Part shown: in pieces, positions 8,708 through 17,126 of the stretch
Layout: each line of letters starts with the position of its first letter
How positions within the stretch are numbered: position 1 is the first letter of the stretch
Assembly (NCBI RefSeq): GCF_000472525.1
Contig: NZ_AWZT01000002.1
Location: forward strand, 327-64,326
Direction of reading: 5' to 3'
Length of the DNA stretch: 64,000 nt
From: Paraburkholderia dilworthii
Lineage (GTDB): Bacteria; Pseudomonadota; Gammaproteobacteria; Burkholderiales; Burkholderiaceae
The notes under the pieces: model-generated
What the model saw: only the letters and a program-made list of their open reading frames with translations
Told to the model about the DNA's origin: nothing
Databases searched by the model: none
Translations under genes and position numbers: made by a program

Positions 8708-9400
8708 AAGACATGGGCGAAAGCAATTTCGAACGCCAACGCAACAGGGAATAATACTCGCCTCAGGTACGCCGGCGCTCTACTCATAGGCGCTGTTATT
8801 GTGCATTCCGTGGCCATCGCAGGTAGTCTTCTCACCGCAAGTACACAGAGGGAGTTGGTGACGTCGGTTCTCGAAAACCAGATCAACGGTTTCTCCGATG
8901 GCAAAATGGCGGTGACAAAAGAATGTCATATACGCTATCTTGAACCCACGATACCTGAATTGATTAAGAGCCAAGTTAACTTCAACTCGATATGTTTTGA
9001 AGTCAATGCCGATCAAAAAAAGGACTCATTTCCGAGCGGTATGGTGGCGCTTACGACGGCATTCAAAAAAATTGGGTTGCCTACTATGAAGGTAGTGATC
9101 GGGAATTACTCTCTCCGGTAACGCGCATCTACTCCTTAAAGGCGCTCAATGGCAGCGGGTTTGCACGTACTACCGATGAAGTTATTGGCGATCCAGATCA
9201 ACGGGTCCGCTTTTTTTCATTTTGTCTTTTTCACGGTGACGACGCTTTCTGCGGTGATGGACAGGTTATGAAACTTTCTAATCCAAAGGCCAACTTTCTG
9301 CCATATGCACTGGCGATCCTGCGTAGCGTCGAGTTCGTTGATCCGGGCAGCGCCAGATCAGCCCCTCCTGCCAATGCGGCTTCCGCGACAATCCGATGAA
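8708..9400 (+). pseudogene. Second immunity-like gene, broken by a frameshift at a poly-A run
   Basis: The first part (open from 8708, GTG at 8801) carries a signal-peptide-like stretch, AGALLIGAVIVHSVAIAG, and continues to CFEVNADQKK at an A7 run (9015-9021). The open frame then drifts and ends at 9121. In another frame the family continues: SERYGGAYDG, RELLSPVTRIYSLKALNGSGF, VIGDPDQRVRFFSFC, ILRSVEFVDPG, with a stop at 9398-9400. That block parallels the C-terminal part of the protein at 7013-7726. Adding one A to the run (or removing two) rejoins the frames. The start codon is uncertain because no in-frame ATG precedes the signal-like stretch. It may be a dead or phase-variable immunity paralogue, or a sequencing error. 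Confidence 0.7.
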
Positions 9401-9457
9401 AACCGGCACGTTGCGTAAATTGGCGGCTCATTGACGTCCCCATTTAAGGAATTGCAG

Positions 9458-9712
9458 ATGCGTCCAGTCGTTCTTGTAGGTCATCGTCATTCCTGCCCTA
9501 TGCACGGGATAGGTACCGTTACCGGGGGGACAGGCGGTGTGACGGTCAACGGCCGTGCTGTCGCCCGTATAGGCGATGGAACGAGTTGTGGTGCGGTCAT
9601 CGTTACTGGCTCGTCCTCTACGTTCGGCGGTAGGGGTGTCGCCCGCAAGGGCGATACAACCAGTCATGGCGGCACGCTGATCGACGGCGACGATGGCTGG
9701 CTGCTGGACTGA
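9458..9712 (+). CDS. PAAR-domain protein, intact copy 2
   Basis: This 84-aa protein is a stand-alone PAAR cap that sharpens the VgrG spike. Visible motifs are CPMHG near residue 13, VNGRAVARIGDGTSCG, VTGSSSTFGG and GVARKGDTTSHGG, with the usual glycine spacing. An AAGGA at 9446-9450 lies 7 bases before the ATG. It follows the broken immunity paralogue just as copy 1 follows the intact one, so the pair was duplicated. Copy 1 at 7776 is frameshifted, so this is probably the working PAAR of the module. Confidence 0.88.
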   Translation: MRPVVLVGHRHSCPMHGIGTVTGGTGGVTVNGRAVARIGDGTSCGAVIVTGSSSTFGGRGVARKGDTTSHGGTLIDGDDGWLLD

Positions 9713-9714
9713 AA

Positions 9715-10350
9715 ATGCTGAATGAGACTTACATGAAAGAACCGAACGACAGGCCGCTGCGGAGCGATCGGAGGGGAGCCGCCGATTCACCAGAACTGCT
9801 AGTGCTCGCGGTCAGCATGGGAGGAGACAAGCTGGCGGTCTGCACCTACAGTACGCCAGATGGTGAAATCGTCCACAGGTTCGTGTCGTATTTCGATGTA
9901 CTGTTGCGCTCAACGATGAATGCAGTGTCTCACCGGCCATTCCGGGCCGTGCGAGCGGACTACATGGAACCAGAAACATTCGCCAACTGTGATCGGCATG
10001 GATATAACGTCTACCTCCACGTGGGATGGGCCGCGCGCAACAGGCGCTTTGTCACTGGAGCAGACGGCACGCCGCGCGCCGTTATCAGGAGGACACGCGT
10101 GAATGACAGTGAGCCGTCTTCGCCCGTGCTCGATGCGGACCTGGCTGCGGAGATTGACACGCTTTACGAGCGTGCAGGCCTGTACGCCTGGCGAGAAACA
10201 TCCGCGGCAGTCCGTCGCTGGAATGAGTCCCTTGTTGCAGAAGCGGTAATGCGCGCGCTGTCGTGCATGGAAACGGACGAAGGCGGTGACTATGACCAGA
10301 TTGCCATGTTCGACCCCGAATCCGGTCGGTGGCATTTCGTGACGCGATAG
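9715..10350 (+). CDS. Hypothetical protein, last gene of the T6SS module
   Basis: This 211-aa protein starts two bases after the PAAR stop, so it is probably co-transcribed. It has no signal peptide or membrane segment. It reads as a soluble mixed alpha/beta protein with many Arg, Asp and Trp residues (VLAVSMGGDKLAVCTY, HGYNVYLHVGWAARNRR, DYDQIAMFDPESGRWHFV). I do not recognise the family. Position at the end of a vgrG-effector-PAAR operon allows an adaptor or accessory role, but nothing in the sequence proves it. A second possible start is the ATG at 9733. Confidence 0.6.
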   Translation: MLNETYMKEPNDRPLRSDRRGAADSPELLVLAVSMGGDKLAVCTYSTPDGEIVHRFVSYFDVLLRSTMNAVSHRPFRAVRADYMEPETFANCDRHGYNVYLHVGWAARNRRFVTGADGTPRAVIRRTRVNDSEPSSPVLDADLAAEIDTLYERAGLYAWRETSAAVRRWNESLVAEAVMRALSCMETDEGGDYDQIAMFDPESGRWHFVTR

Positions 10351-10495
10351 AACCATGATGTAGGAAGGGGGCACCGAACACCGCGTGCCTGGTATGCGCG
10401 GTGGGCTGTCGGCTTTGCCTCGGCCGGAACTGTGGAAGTCTTGCTGCATCGCCTCCGATGCGTTGAAACGGCCACCGGTTTTAAGTGCGGTTGGC

Positions 10496-11437
10496 CTAGC
10501 GGGCATTTCCGCCCTTCCGCGCGAAGTACTCAGCCGCCATCGAGCGGAAAGCGATAACGGCCGGATTGTCCTGATCCGCGCGCCACGCCATGCTCATTTC
10601 AGCCTGAATCGAATTTCGGGCGATTAATCGAAACTCGACGTTGTCGTAGTGAAACCGCTGCGCCGACGCGGGCAAAATTGCAAGGCCCAGTCCCGCGCGA
10701 ACGAGAGACAGAATAGTGGGCGTCTGATCGATGTATTGCGCGATGTTCAGGTTCACACCTTCGGCCGCCAACATTCCCATGATGCGGTCGTGGAAGTACT
10801 TGCCTTGCGTGGGCGAATGCATGATGAACGGCTGATCGTCGAGTTGCTTTAATGCAATCTGCCCGAATTGACACAACGTGTGCCGCTTCGGCAGCGCGAC
10901 GATCAACGGCTCTTCGTCGACGAGAACAAACTCCAGTTTCTGCTTTGACGGCAAAGGCCGAAGAAAGCCGAGGTCGATCGTGTTCGCGGCGAACGCTTCG
11001 ATCTGCGCGGCCGAGACCAGTTCAAGCAATACGACGTCGATCTCGGGCAGTACATCGGCTGCCGCCACCAGCAACTCGGGAATCAGTTCATAGCCGGCCG
11101 CGCCGGTGAAGCCAAGGCGCACGCGCCCGGTCTTGCCCTTGCTCGCGCGCCGCACCGTGCTTTCGGCCTGCTCGGCTAGATTGAGCAGGCGCGCGGCATC
11201 CGCGAGAAAGACGCGGCCTTCAGTCGTCAACTTGACGGTGCGGCCAACGCGTTCGAAGAGCTTTACGCCGAGATTGTCTTCGAGCAATTGGATCTGACGG
11301 CTCAGCGGCGGCTGTGTCATGTTCAGCAGCGCAGCAGCGCGTCTGAAGTTCAGTTCTGTCGCCGCCGCAACGAAGCAGCGCACTTGTCCGAGATCGAGCA
11401 TTCTTCTATCGACATGGATGGGGAAGTCGACGGTCAT
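10496..11437 (-). CDS. LysR-family transcriptional regulator
   Basis: The N-terminal winged helix-turn-helix is plain: LGQVRCFVAAATELNFRRAA, then NMTQPPLSRQIQLLEDNLG. The effector-binding domain follows (TGRVRLGFTGAAGYELIPELL). Overall this is closest to the BenM/CatR-like branch, about 310 aa. I chose the ATG at 11437; a GTG at 11449 and an ATG at 11401 are also in frame, and none has a strong ribosome site. The gene follows the 2-hydroxyacid dehydrogenase by about 40 bases in the same direction, and a divergent MFS carrier lies beyond that, so it probably controls this small catabolic cluster. The ligand is unknown. Confidence 0.9.
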   Translation of the reverse strand: MTVDFPIHVDRRMLDLGQVRCFVAAATELNFRRAAALLNMTQPPLSRQIQLLEDNLGVKLFERVGRTVKLTTEGRVFLADAARLLNLAEQAESTVRRASKGKTGRVRLGFTGAAGYELIPELLVAAADVLPEIDVVLLELVSAAQIEAFAANTIDLGFLRPLPSKQKLEFVLVDEEPLIVALPKRHTLCQFGQIALKQLDDQPFIMHSPTQGKYFHDRIMGMLAAEGVNLNIAQYIDQTPTILSLVRAGLGLAILPASAQRFHYDNVEFRLIARNSIQAEMSMAWRADQDNPAVIAFRSMAAEYFARKGGNAR

Positions 11438-11488
11438 TATAGGTGCCACGCTTCCATCCGATCCGGGATCGGCGCACAGGCCGCTTCA

Positions 11489-12442
11489 TCAGGTCGTAAG
11501 GCTGCCTTCAGGACGTTGCCCAGCCAGTGCCTGCGCGAGACTCGCCAACACCATTTCACCCATCGCCGTGCGCGATTCCACCGTGGCACTCGCGCGATGC
11601 GCCTGCAAAACGACGCGGTCCATCTCGAAGAGCGCGGGCGGCACATTCGGTTCGTCGACGAACACGTCAAGACCCGCGCCCGCAATCACACCGCCGCTCA
11701 ACGCTTCGACCAGATCGCTCTCCACCACCAGCTTGCCGCGCGCCACGTTGATGAGGTAGCCGTGCTGGCCCAACGCGTCCAGCACCGCGGCATTCACGAT
11801 GCCTTGCGCTTTGTCGGCGGCGGCAGCCAGCACGAGAAAATCGCAGCCGCGCGCGAGCGACAGCAGATCGGCAACGAAGGGATGCGCGACATCGTCCATA
11901 CGACGCAAGTCGGTATACGTGATGGGGCAATTGAACGCGCTGGCGCGTTGCGCGATCGCGCGGCCGACCTTACCCATTCCGACGATGCCCACGCGCTTGC
12001 CGCTCAAGCGGTGCGACAGCGGCAATGCGCCAGGATGCGGATTCTTTTTCCAGTTGCCCGATTTGACGAACTCGTTGCCCGCACAGATTTCACGGCATAC
12101 CGCGAGCATCAAACCGATGGCGAGATCGGCCACATCTTCCGTCAAAGCGCCGAACGTCGCCGTGACGGGAATGCCGCGCGAACGCGCGAATTCGAGGTCC
12201 ACGGCATCGGTGCCCACGCCGTTGACCGCGATCACTTCCAAGGCGGGCAAGCGTTGAATCAGATCATTCGCGATACCCGTATGTCCGCCGGTGATCACGC
12301 CTCTGATCGACGCGCCGTGCTCGCGGATGTACGCGTCTTTATCGCTCTGTTCGAACAGACGATGCACGGTATACAACGAGGCCAGCTTGTCGTTGATCGC
12401 GGGAATCAGAATCGGGTTCAGTTGAAGAATGTTCGGTTTCAA
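11489..12442 (-). CDS. D-isomer-specific 2-hydroxyacid dehydrogenase
   Basis: This is an NAD(P)-dependent reductase of 2-oxoacids to D-2-hydroxyacids. The Rossmann motif GIVGMGKVGRAIA is clear, and the catalytic set is present: Arg in LINVARGK, Glu in VFVDEP and His in LQAHRASA. The VGTDAVD segment resembles hydroxyphenylpyruvate/glyoxylate-type reductases. A TTG start at 12442 is chosen because AAGGAG lies about 8 bases before it and the protein then begins KPNILQLNP as family members do; the frame is open further upstream without a good start. Length is 317 aa. Substrate is unknown; the divergent MFS carrier suggests uptake and conversion of an organic acid. Confidence 0.88.
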   Translation of the reverse strand: MKPNILQLNPILIPAINDKLASLYTVHRLFEQSDKDAYIREHGASIRGVITGGHTGIANDLIQRLPALEVIAVNGVGTDAVDLEFARSRGIPVTATFGALTEDVADLAIGLMLAVCREICAGNEFVKSGNWKKNPHPGALPLSHRLSGKRVGIVGMGKVGRAIAQRASAFNCPITYTDLRRMDDVAHPFVADLLSLARGCDFLVLAAAADKAQGIVNAAVLDALGQHGYLINVARGKLVVESDLVEALSGGVIAGAGLDVFVDEPNVPPALFEMDRVVLQAHRASATVESRTAMGEMVLASLAQALAGQRPEGSLTT

Positions 12443-12828
12443 TCCGGGCGCTCCTTGTTGTAGTTGGCGACCGGCGCGGCGTGGCAATCGGTGCACGCAT
12501 CCAGTCGCGATGTCGGCGGATGATGGGCCTTTTCATAAGCCACGTCCAATCCCAAAACGCTATCAGTTGATCCACGGATCGAAGGGTGAATGACGCGCTC
12601 ACTATCGATTCAATCCTGGCATCAGGTAATAGCGAGAAAAGATTGGACGACATAGGGCACCGCCGCCAGAATCGACAGCGTCAGAAGGAGTAGTCCTTCG
12701 CCCACTTCCGAGCAGGGAAGGGAAAATAAGTTTCAAGTACATCGGAGACAAAACGTGAAGACGTGCCGCCTCATTGCGCCCATTGCCGTTGCCCCCGTAT
12801 CCCGACGCAGCATCGCGAGGGATTCGCT
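12443..12828. promoter_or_regulatory. Divergent intergenic region between dehydrogenase and MFS carrier
   Basis: This 386-bp stretch has no supportable gene. It must hold the promoters for the leftward dehydrogenase-LysR unit and the rightward carrier, and probably the LysR operator. I could not pick a convincing -35/-10 pair. Confidence 0.5.
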
Positions 12829-14226
12829 ATGAACAATGCCGAGGGTGTCGTTGCCGGCACGAAAGCGCAGCCGATTGCCGGCAAGCGCACCGGCCACCGT
12901 TGGGTCGTAATGGGGCTCATCTTCTGCATCTGGGCGATTGCCTGCGCGGACCGCGCAAACTTCGGCATTGCGTTGCCGTACTTGAAGAAGGAATACGGCA
13001 TTACGAATACGCAGGCGGGGCTGATCGTGAGTCTCTTTTCATTCGCGTATGGCTTCGTGCAGATACCAGTCGGGCTGCTTTATAAACGGCTCAGCGAAAA
13101 GACCACTGGCTTTCTGTTTTCGATTTTCATGATTCTCACGTCGGTGTTTACGGGACTCATGGGTACGACATCGTCGGTGTTTCTGTTGCAGGCATACCGC
13201 GTCGGTCTCGGCCTGTCCGAAGGACCGCTGGGTATCGGCTGCACGAATGTGATCAATCGCTGGTTTCCCGCGAAAGAGAAGGGCACTGCGACCGGATTAT
13301 GGATCGCGGCGTCGAAGCTCGGTCCGTTGATCGTACCGTCGGTGTGCATCGTCGTGATCCAGTTGTGGGGATGGCGCGAGATCTTCTATGTGTTCGCTGT
13401 GCCAGGCATTCTGCTCGCTATCGTCTGGATGTTTCTGGTGACGAACTCGCCGAGCGAAAATCGCTTCTGCTCCGAAGCCGAACAACGCTATATCGCCGAC
13501 GACACGCCGCGTCAGTCGCGCGGAGCGCATGCATCGCGGCGCAATGAAGTGGCCCACATTCCGTATCTGGACGCGTTTAATCGCACGAAGCGTGTGGCGC
13601 AGCTCGAGACGATTCGCCAGGTGTTCGGGTCGTGGAATATCCTGGGCGTCGCGATTGGCTATGGCTGCATGATCGGTATCAGCAACATCTTCATGTCGTG
13701 GATGCCGACCTACCTGGTCACGGTCAAGGGTTTTACATCGGTAAAAATGGGTTTTCTCGCGTCGGCGCCATTCATTGGCGCGGTGGCCGGCAATATGCTC
13801 GGCGGCGTCGTCTCCGACCGTCTGCTCGGCGGCCGCCGCAAGCCGATGATGATGCTCGGCGCGCTCGGCACCATGTTGATGATGCTGCTGCTAATCGATG
13901 CGCCGGACAGTGTCGCGTATCTCGGTGTCGCGCTAATCCTCGCGGGCCTCATGCTCGGCATCGGCTTTGCCGGATATTCCGCGTATCCGATGGGCCTCGC
14001 GACGAAGTCCACCTATCCGGCGGCGTTCGGCATTGTGAACTGTGTCGGCCAGATCGGTGGCGCATGCGCACCGCTCGTCGTCGGCATTCTGCTCGACAGG
14101 TATAGCTGGACGAGCGTATTCCTCTATATGGTCGGTACTGCACTGTTGTGCCTGCTGCTGCTCTTTAGCGTTGTGGAGCCGATGACTACGCGGCGCGGCG
14201 ATGGGCGCGAAGCGCAAGCGAAATAG
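12829..14226 (+). CDS. MFS transporter, anion:cation symporter (ACS) type
   Basis: The protein has 465 aa and twelve predicted membrane segments. The N-terminal half has CADRANFGIALPYLKKEYG, typical of ACS-family carriers for hexuronates, glucarate and other organic anions, followed by GLLYKRLSEKTTG; the C-terminal half has VSDRLLGGRRKP. The ATG at 12829 follows GAGGGA at a good distance; the frame is open back to 12763 but that part does not look like carrier sequence. It is divergent from the 2-hydroxyacid dehydrogenase and LysR gene, so its substrate is probably the acid handled by that enzyme. Confidence 0.9.
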   Translation: MNNAEGVVAGTKAQPIAGKRTGHRWVVMGLIFCIWAIACADRANFGIALPYLKKEYGITNTQAGLIVSLFSFAYGFVQIPVGLLYKRLSEKTTGFLFSIFMILTSVFTGLMGTTSSVFLLQAYRVGLGLSEGPLGIGCTNVINRWFPAKEKGTATGLWIAASKLGPLIVPSVCIVVIQLWGWREIFYVFAVPGILLAIVWMFLVTNSPSENRFCSEAEQRYIADDTPRQSRGAHASRRNEVAHIPYLDAFNRTKRVAQLETIRQVFGSWNILGVAIGYGCMIGISNIFMSWMPTYLVTVKGFTSVKMGFLASAPFIGAVAGNMLGGVVSDRLLGGRRKPMMMLGALGTMLMMLLLIDAPDSVAYLGVALILAGLMLGIGFAGYSAYPMGLATKSTYPAAFGIVNCVGQIGGACAPLVVGILLDRYSWTSVFLYMVGTALLCLLLLFSVVEPMTTRRGDGREAQAK

Positions 14227-14346
14227 CAGTGCGGGTATCGACGTCTCGCACTGCTTCATCGCTTCACAGGCAGCGGGTGGCTCTGGATGCGCGAGCGGTG
14301 CTGGCTACACCCTCGCATCCACCCGCGTACGAACGGCACTGAACGC

Positions 14347-14640
14347 TCAGTCGAAATCGAACACGTCGAAAATGGAGCGCTTTTTCTTGTGCGTTCGATA
14401 ACCCGAACGATCATCTTCGTGCCGGCGGTTATTGTCGTAAGCGTGGTCGCGATCCCGACGATCGTCGCGGTTCGCGCGCGTAGCGCTGTGCACGCCGGTC
14501 TCGGCGGCATCCTGCGCGATCAGCTTGTCGAGCTCGCCACGGTCGAGCCACACGCCGCGGCAGTCAGGGCAGTAGTCGATTTCGATTGAGCGGCGCTCGG
14601 TCATCAGCAGGTCACTCGTCTTGCAAACAGGGCATTTCAT
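14347..14640 (-). CDS. Small zinc-ribbon (TFIIB-type) protein
   Basis: The protein has 97 aa. It begins MKCPVCKTSDLLM and continues DYCPDCRGVWLDRGELDKL, giving two CxxC knuckles and the GVWLDRGELDKLI signature of bacterial zf-TFIIB proteins. The C-terminal half is a charged, His/Arg/Asp-rich tail ending FDVFDFD. GAGGAG lies just before the ATG. The gene is 88 bases downstream of the TerC-like gene on the same strand and may share its transcript. The biochemical role is unknown. Confidence 0.85.
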   Translation of the reverse strand: MKCPVCKTSDLLMTERRSIEIDYCPDCRGVWLDRGELDKLIAQDAAETGVHSATRANRDDRRDRDHAYDNNRRHEDDRSGYRTHKKKRSIFDVFDFD

Positions 14641-14728
14641 CGTGTCGCTCCTCGATAGTTGAAGTACAAAGACATCGAATGGTCGGTCACGCATGCCGGC
14701 CGTTGCGCCAGCAACGCGCCGTTGGCAC

Positions 14729-15481
14729 TCACGATCCGGTACTGATCGCGCGCTTCGTTTTCGCGCGGCGCACCAGCATGTTGACGGCCTCGACAAACGC
14801 GGAGAAAGCCATCGCTACATAGATATAGGCCTTTGGCACATGCGTCCCGAAGCCTTCCGCAATCAGCGTCATGCCAATTACAAGCAGGAAGCTCAACGCG
14901 AGCGTCACGATGGTCGGATTGCGATCGATGAAGCGCGACAGCGGGCGCGCAGCGAACAGCATCGCCATGACGGCACTTATGACGGCGAGGAACATGATCG
15001 GCAAGTGGTCGGTCATGCCGACCGCCGTGATGATGCTGTCGACGGAAAACACAATGTCGAGCAGCAGGATCTGGCCGATCGCACCCGCCACGGTCAGCTG
15101 AACGGTGCTGCCTGCGGCGCTGCGTTCCTCTTCCGCGTGGACCACGTGGTGATGCATTTCACGCGTTGCCTTCCACACGAGGAAAAGGCCGCCGCCGAGC
15201 AGGATCAGATCGCGCCACGAGAACGCGTGGCCGAGCAGCGTGATGGCGGGCGCGGTCAACTGCGCGATCCACGCAACGGTGCCCAGCAGGCCCAGGCGCA
15301 GCACCAGCGCCAGCATGATGCCAAGACGTTGTGTGCGCGCACGCTGCGCCTCTGGCAGCTTGTTGCTGAGGATCGAGATGAAGATGAGATTGTCGATGCC
15401 GAGCACGATTTCCATCACGACCAGCGTGAGGAGCGCAACCCATGCTGCGGGATCGGCAACGAGTGTGAGCAGTGTGTTCAT
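14729..15481 (-). CDS. TerC-family integral membrane protein
   Basis: The protein has 250 aa with about seven membrane segments. The family motifs are [20 protein letters not shown] at the start and [19 protein letters not shown] in the middle, each with the conserved acidic residues linked to metal-ion export. A His-rich loop ([12 protein letters not shown]) lies between. TerC/Alx-type proteins are associated with manganese efflux, co-translocational metalation of exoenzymes, or tellurite resistance. I start it at the ATG at 15481 (MNTLLTLV). It is divergent from the NhaR-type regulator, and a TerB-like gene lies beyond that. Confidence 0.9.
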   Translation of the reverse strand: MNTLLTLVADPAAWVALLTLVVMEIVLGIDNLIFISILSNKLPEAQRARTQRLGIMLALVLRLGLLGTVAWIAQLTAPAITLLGHAFSWRDLILLGGGLFLVWKATREMHHHVVHAEEERSAAGSTVQLTVAGAIGQILLLDIVFSVDSIITAVGMTDHLPIMFLAVISAVMAMLFAARPLSRFIDRNPTIVTLALSFLLVIGMTLIAEGFGTHVPKAYIYVAMAFSAFVEAVNMLVRRAKTKRAISTGS

Positions 15482-15612
15482 GGCGTTCGTCGGCAAATGA
15501 GTGGATAAACGTGGAATAGCGATCATGATCGCCGTCCGGACGGATCGGATAAACCAGTGTTAATCTGAGCAACGGATCGTTTTTTTCGAAGCTCATCATT
15601 ACTGGCCGCCCT

Positions 15613-16494
15613 ATGCTCAACTACCGTCACCTGTACTATTTCTGGATCGTCGTGAAGGAGGGTGGTTTTGCGCGCGCGGCCGAGCGGCTCGATATGGCAG
15701 TTCAGACCATCAGCGCGCAAGTGCGTGAGCTCGAAAAGTCCATTGGGCGCCAGTTGCTCAAGCCCGCTGGTCGCGGCGTCGCAATGACGGAGGCCGGCGA
15801 AACCGCGTTTAGTCGCGCAGAGCAGATCTTCCAGCTCGGCGAGGCACTGCTCGATGACATGCGCGATGCCGGCGCAGAAGGCGTCGCGCGGCTGGCGGTC
15901 GGTCTGTCCGACGGCCTCTCCAAGCTCGCAGCGCATGCGCTGCTTGCGCCGGTGCTCGGCACGCCGTCACTGAGGCTTTTGTGCCACGAGGGGGAGCACG
16001 CGCAGTTGTTATCCGAACTCGCGCTGCATCGGCTCGATCTCGTACTCGCTTGCCAGCCTGCGCCACACAACTCTGATCTTCGCGTGCTGAGTCAGCGGCT
16101 CGTCGGTTCCCCGGTCGACTGGTACGGTCCCGCTGAGATCTTGCGCAAATCCGCGCGCGCGGGCTTTCCACAGTGCCTCGCGGATCTGCCAGTGCTGCTG
16201 CCGACGCGCCACGCGGCGCTGCGTGCGCGGCTCGACCGTTGGTTCGATTCGCAGGGCATCCGGCCACGCGTCGTGGGCGAATTCGAGGACAGTGCGCTGA
16301 TGGCGGTGTTCGCCGCACGTGGCCTTGGAGTATTTCCGCTGGCTGAACTAGGTGCGGAAGATGTTTCGCTGCTGCGGGGATTGCGCTGGCTTGGCCGCGC
16401 GGACGGCGTGATCGAAGAGATTCACGCGATCCGCTCGCGGCGTGGGCAGCATCACGCCCTGGCTTCTCAGGTGCTGGCCACCGCGCGTTCGTAA
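15613..16494 (+). CDS. nhaR: NhaR-type LysR-family regulator
   Basis: The protein has 293 aa. It opens MLNYRHLYYFWIVVKEGGFARAAERL, the characteristic NhaR start (LNYxHLxYFWxVxxEG), then QTISAQVRELEKSIGRQLL for the recognition helix. NhaR regulators respond to sodium/pH in enterobacteria. Here no nhaA is adjacent; the divergent neighbour is a TerC-like protein 131 bases away, which makes an ion- or pH-responsive control of that gene plausible. Its 3' end overlaps the convergent TerB-like gene by 28 bases. Confidence 0.88.
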   Translation: MLNYRHLYYFWIVVKEGGFARAAERLDMAVQTISAQVRELEKSIGRQLLKPAGRGVAMTEAGETAFSRAEQIFQLGEALLDDMRDAGAEGVARLAVGLSDGLSKLAAHALLAPVLGTPSLRLLCHEGEHAQLLSELALHRLDLVLACQPAPHNSDLRVLSQRLVGSPVDWYGPAEILRKSARAGFPQCLADLPVLLPTRHAALRARLDRWFDSQGIRPRVVGEFEDSALMAVFAARGLGVFPLAELGAEDVSLLRGLRWLGRADGVIEEIHAIRSRRGQHHALASQVLATARS

Positions 16495-16928
16495 CCGCGC
16501 AACACGTGTGAGGGGAGTCCGCCGCGGCCTGCGGCCGGTTTCAGGTCATGTCCCCATGCATCGAACACGGCGGCGAGCAACGCGATTTCGCCGTCGGCCA
16601 GATAGTCGTCGGCGACCGTCACCGCAACGCATAGGCGAATGATCTTGCGACGCAACGCAGGATCATCGATTTCGTCGATCAGCGTCATGAGCATGGCAGT
16701 ATCGAGACGACCCATCGGAGGCGCGGACGACATCTGCGCAATCGATCGGTCCTCGCATAGCGTCTGCACAATCTGGGCGAATTGCGCCGGCGCAAGACCG
16801 AGTTCGCCGGCAATATCCAGCTTCTCCAATGTGCGCTCTTCCGATCTGCACACATGGCCGTCCGAGGTGAGCGCTAGTGCGACGATGCGGGCGGCTGCCT
16901 CGGGGCTGTTACGCGGATAGCTTCGCAT
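16467..16928 (-). CDS. TerB-family protein
   Basis: The protein has 153 aa and is all-helical, with two acidic segments characteristic of TerB: LALTSDGHVCRSEERTLEKL and VAVTVADDYLADGEIALLAAVF. TerB-like domains bind metals and occur in tellurite/stress gene sets. An AAGGA 7 bases before the ATG at 16928 decides the start; an upstream TTG at 16934 is too close to it. The gene is convergent with and slightly overlaps nhaR. With the TerC-like gene it suggests a small metal-stress locus. Confidence 0.82.
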   Translation of the reverse strand: MRSYPRNSPEAAARIVALALTSDGHVCRSEERTLEKLDIAGELGLAPAQFAQIVQTLCEDRSIAQMSSAPPMGRLDTAMLMTLIDEIDDPALRRKIIRLCVAVTVADDYLADGEIALLAAVFDAWGHDLKPAAGRGGLPSHVLRGYERAVAST

Positions 16929-17126
16929 GATCAAGTCCTTTTCGCGGACCAGGTCCGTATGAAGAAGGGTCCAGTCTCGCGCAATGTTCGGATCGAATAA
17001 ACCTGTTAATGCCGAAGGTATGCTTCGGAAAAACCGAATCCTTATCGTGCGCGATTGAATGCGGTCTTCAGTGCATCCGCCATGCGCGCGAATCGCCGGC
17101 GCGCCTAGGCCGGAACAGGCTACCGT

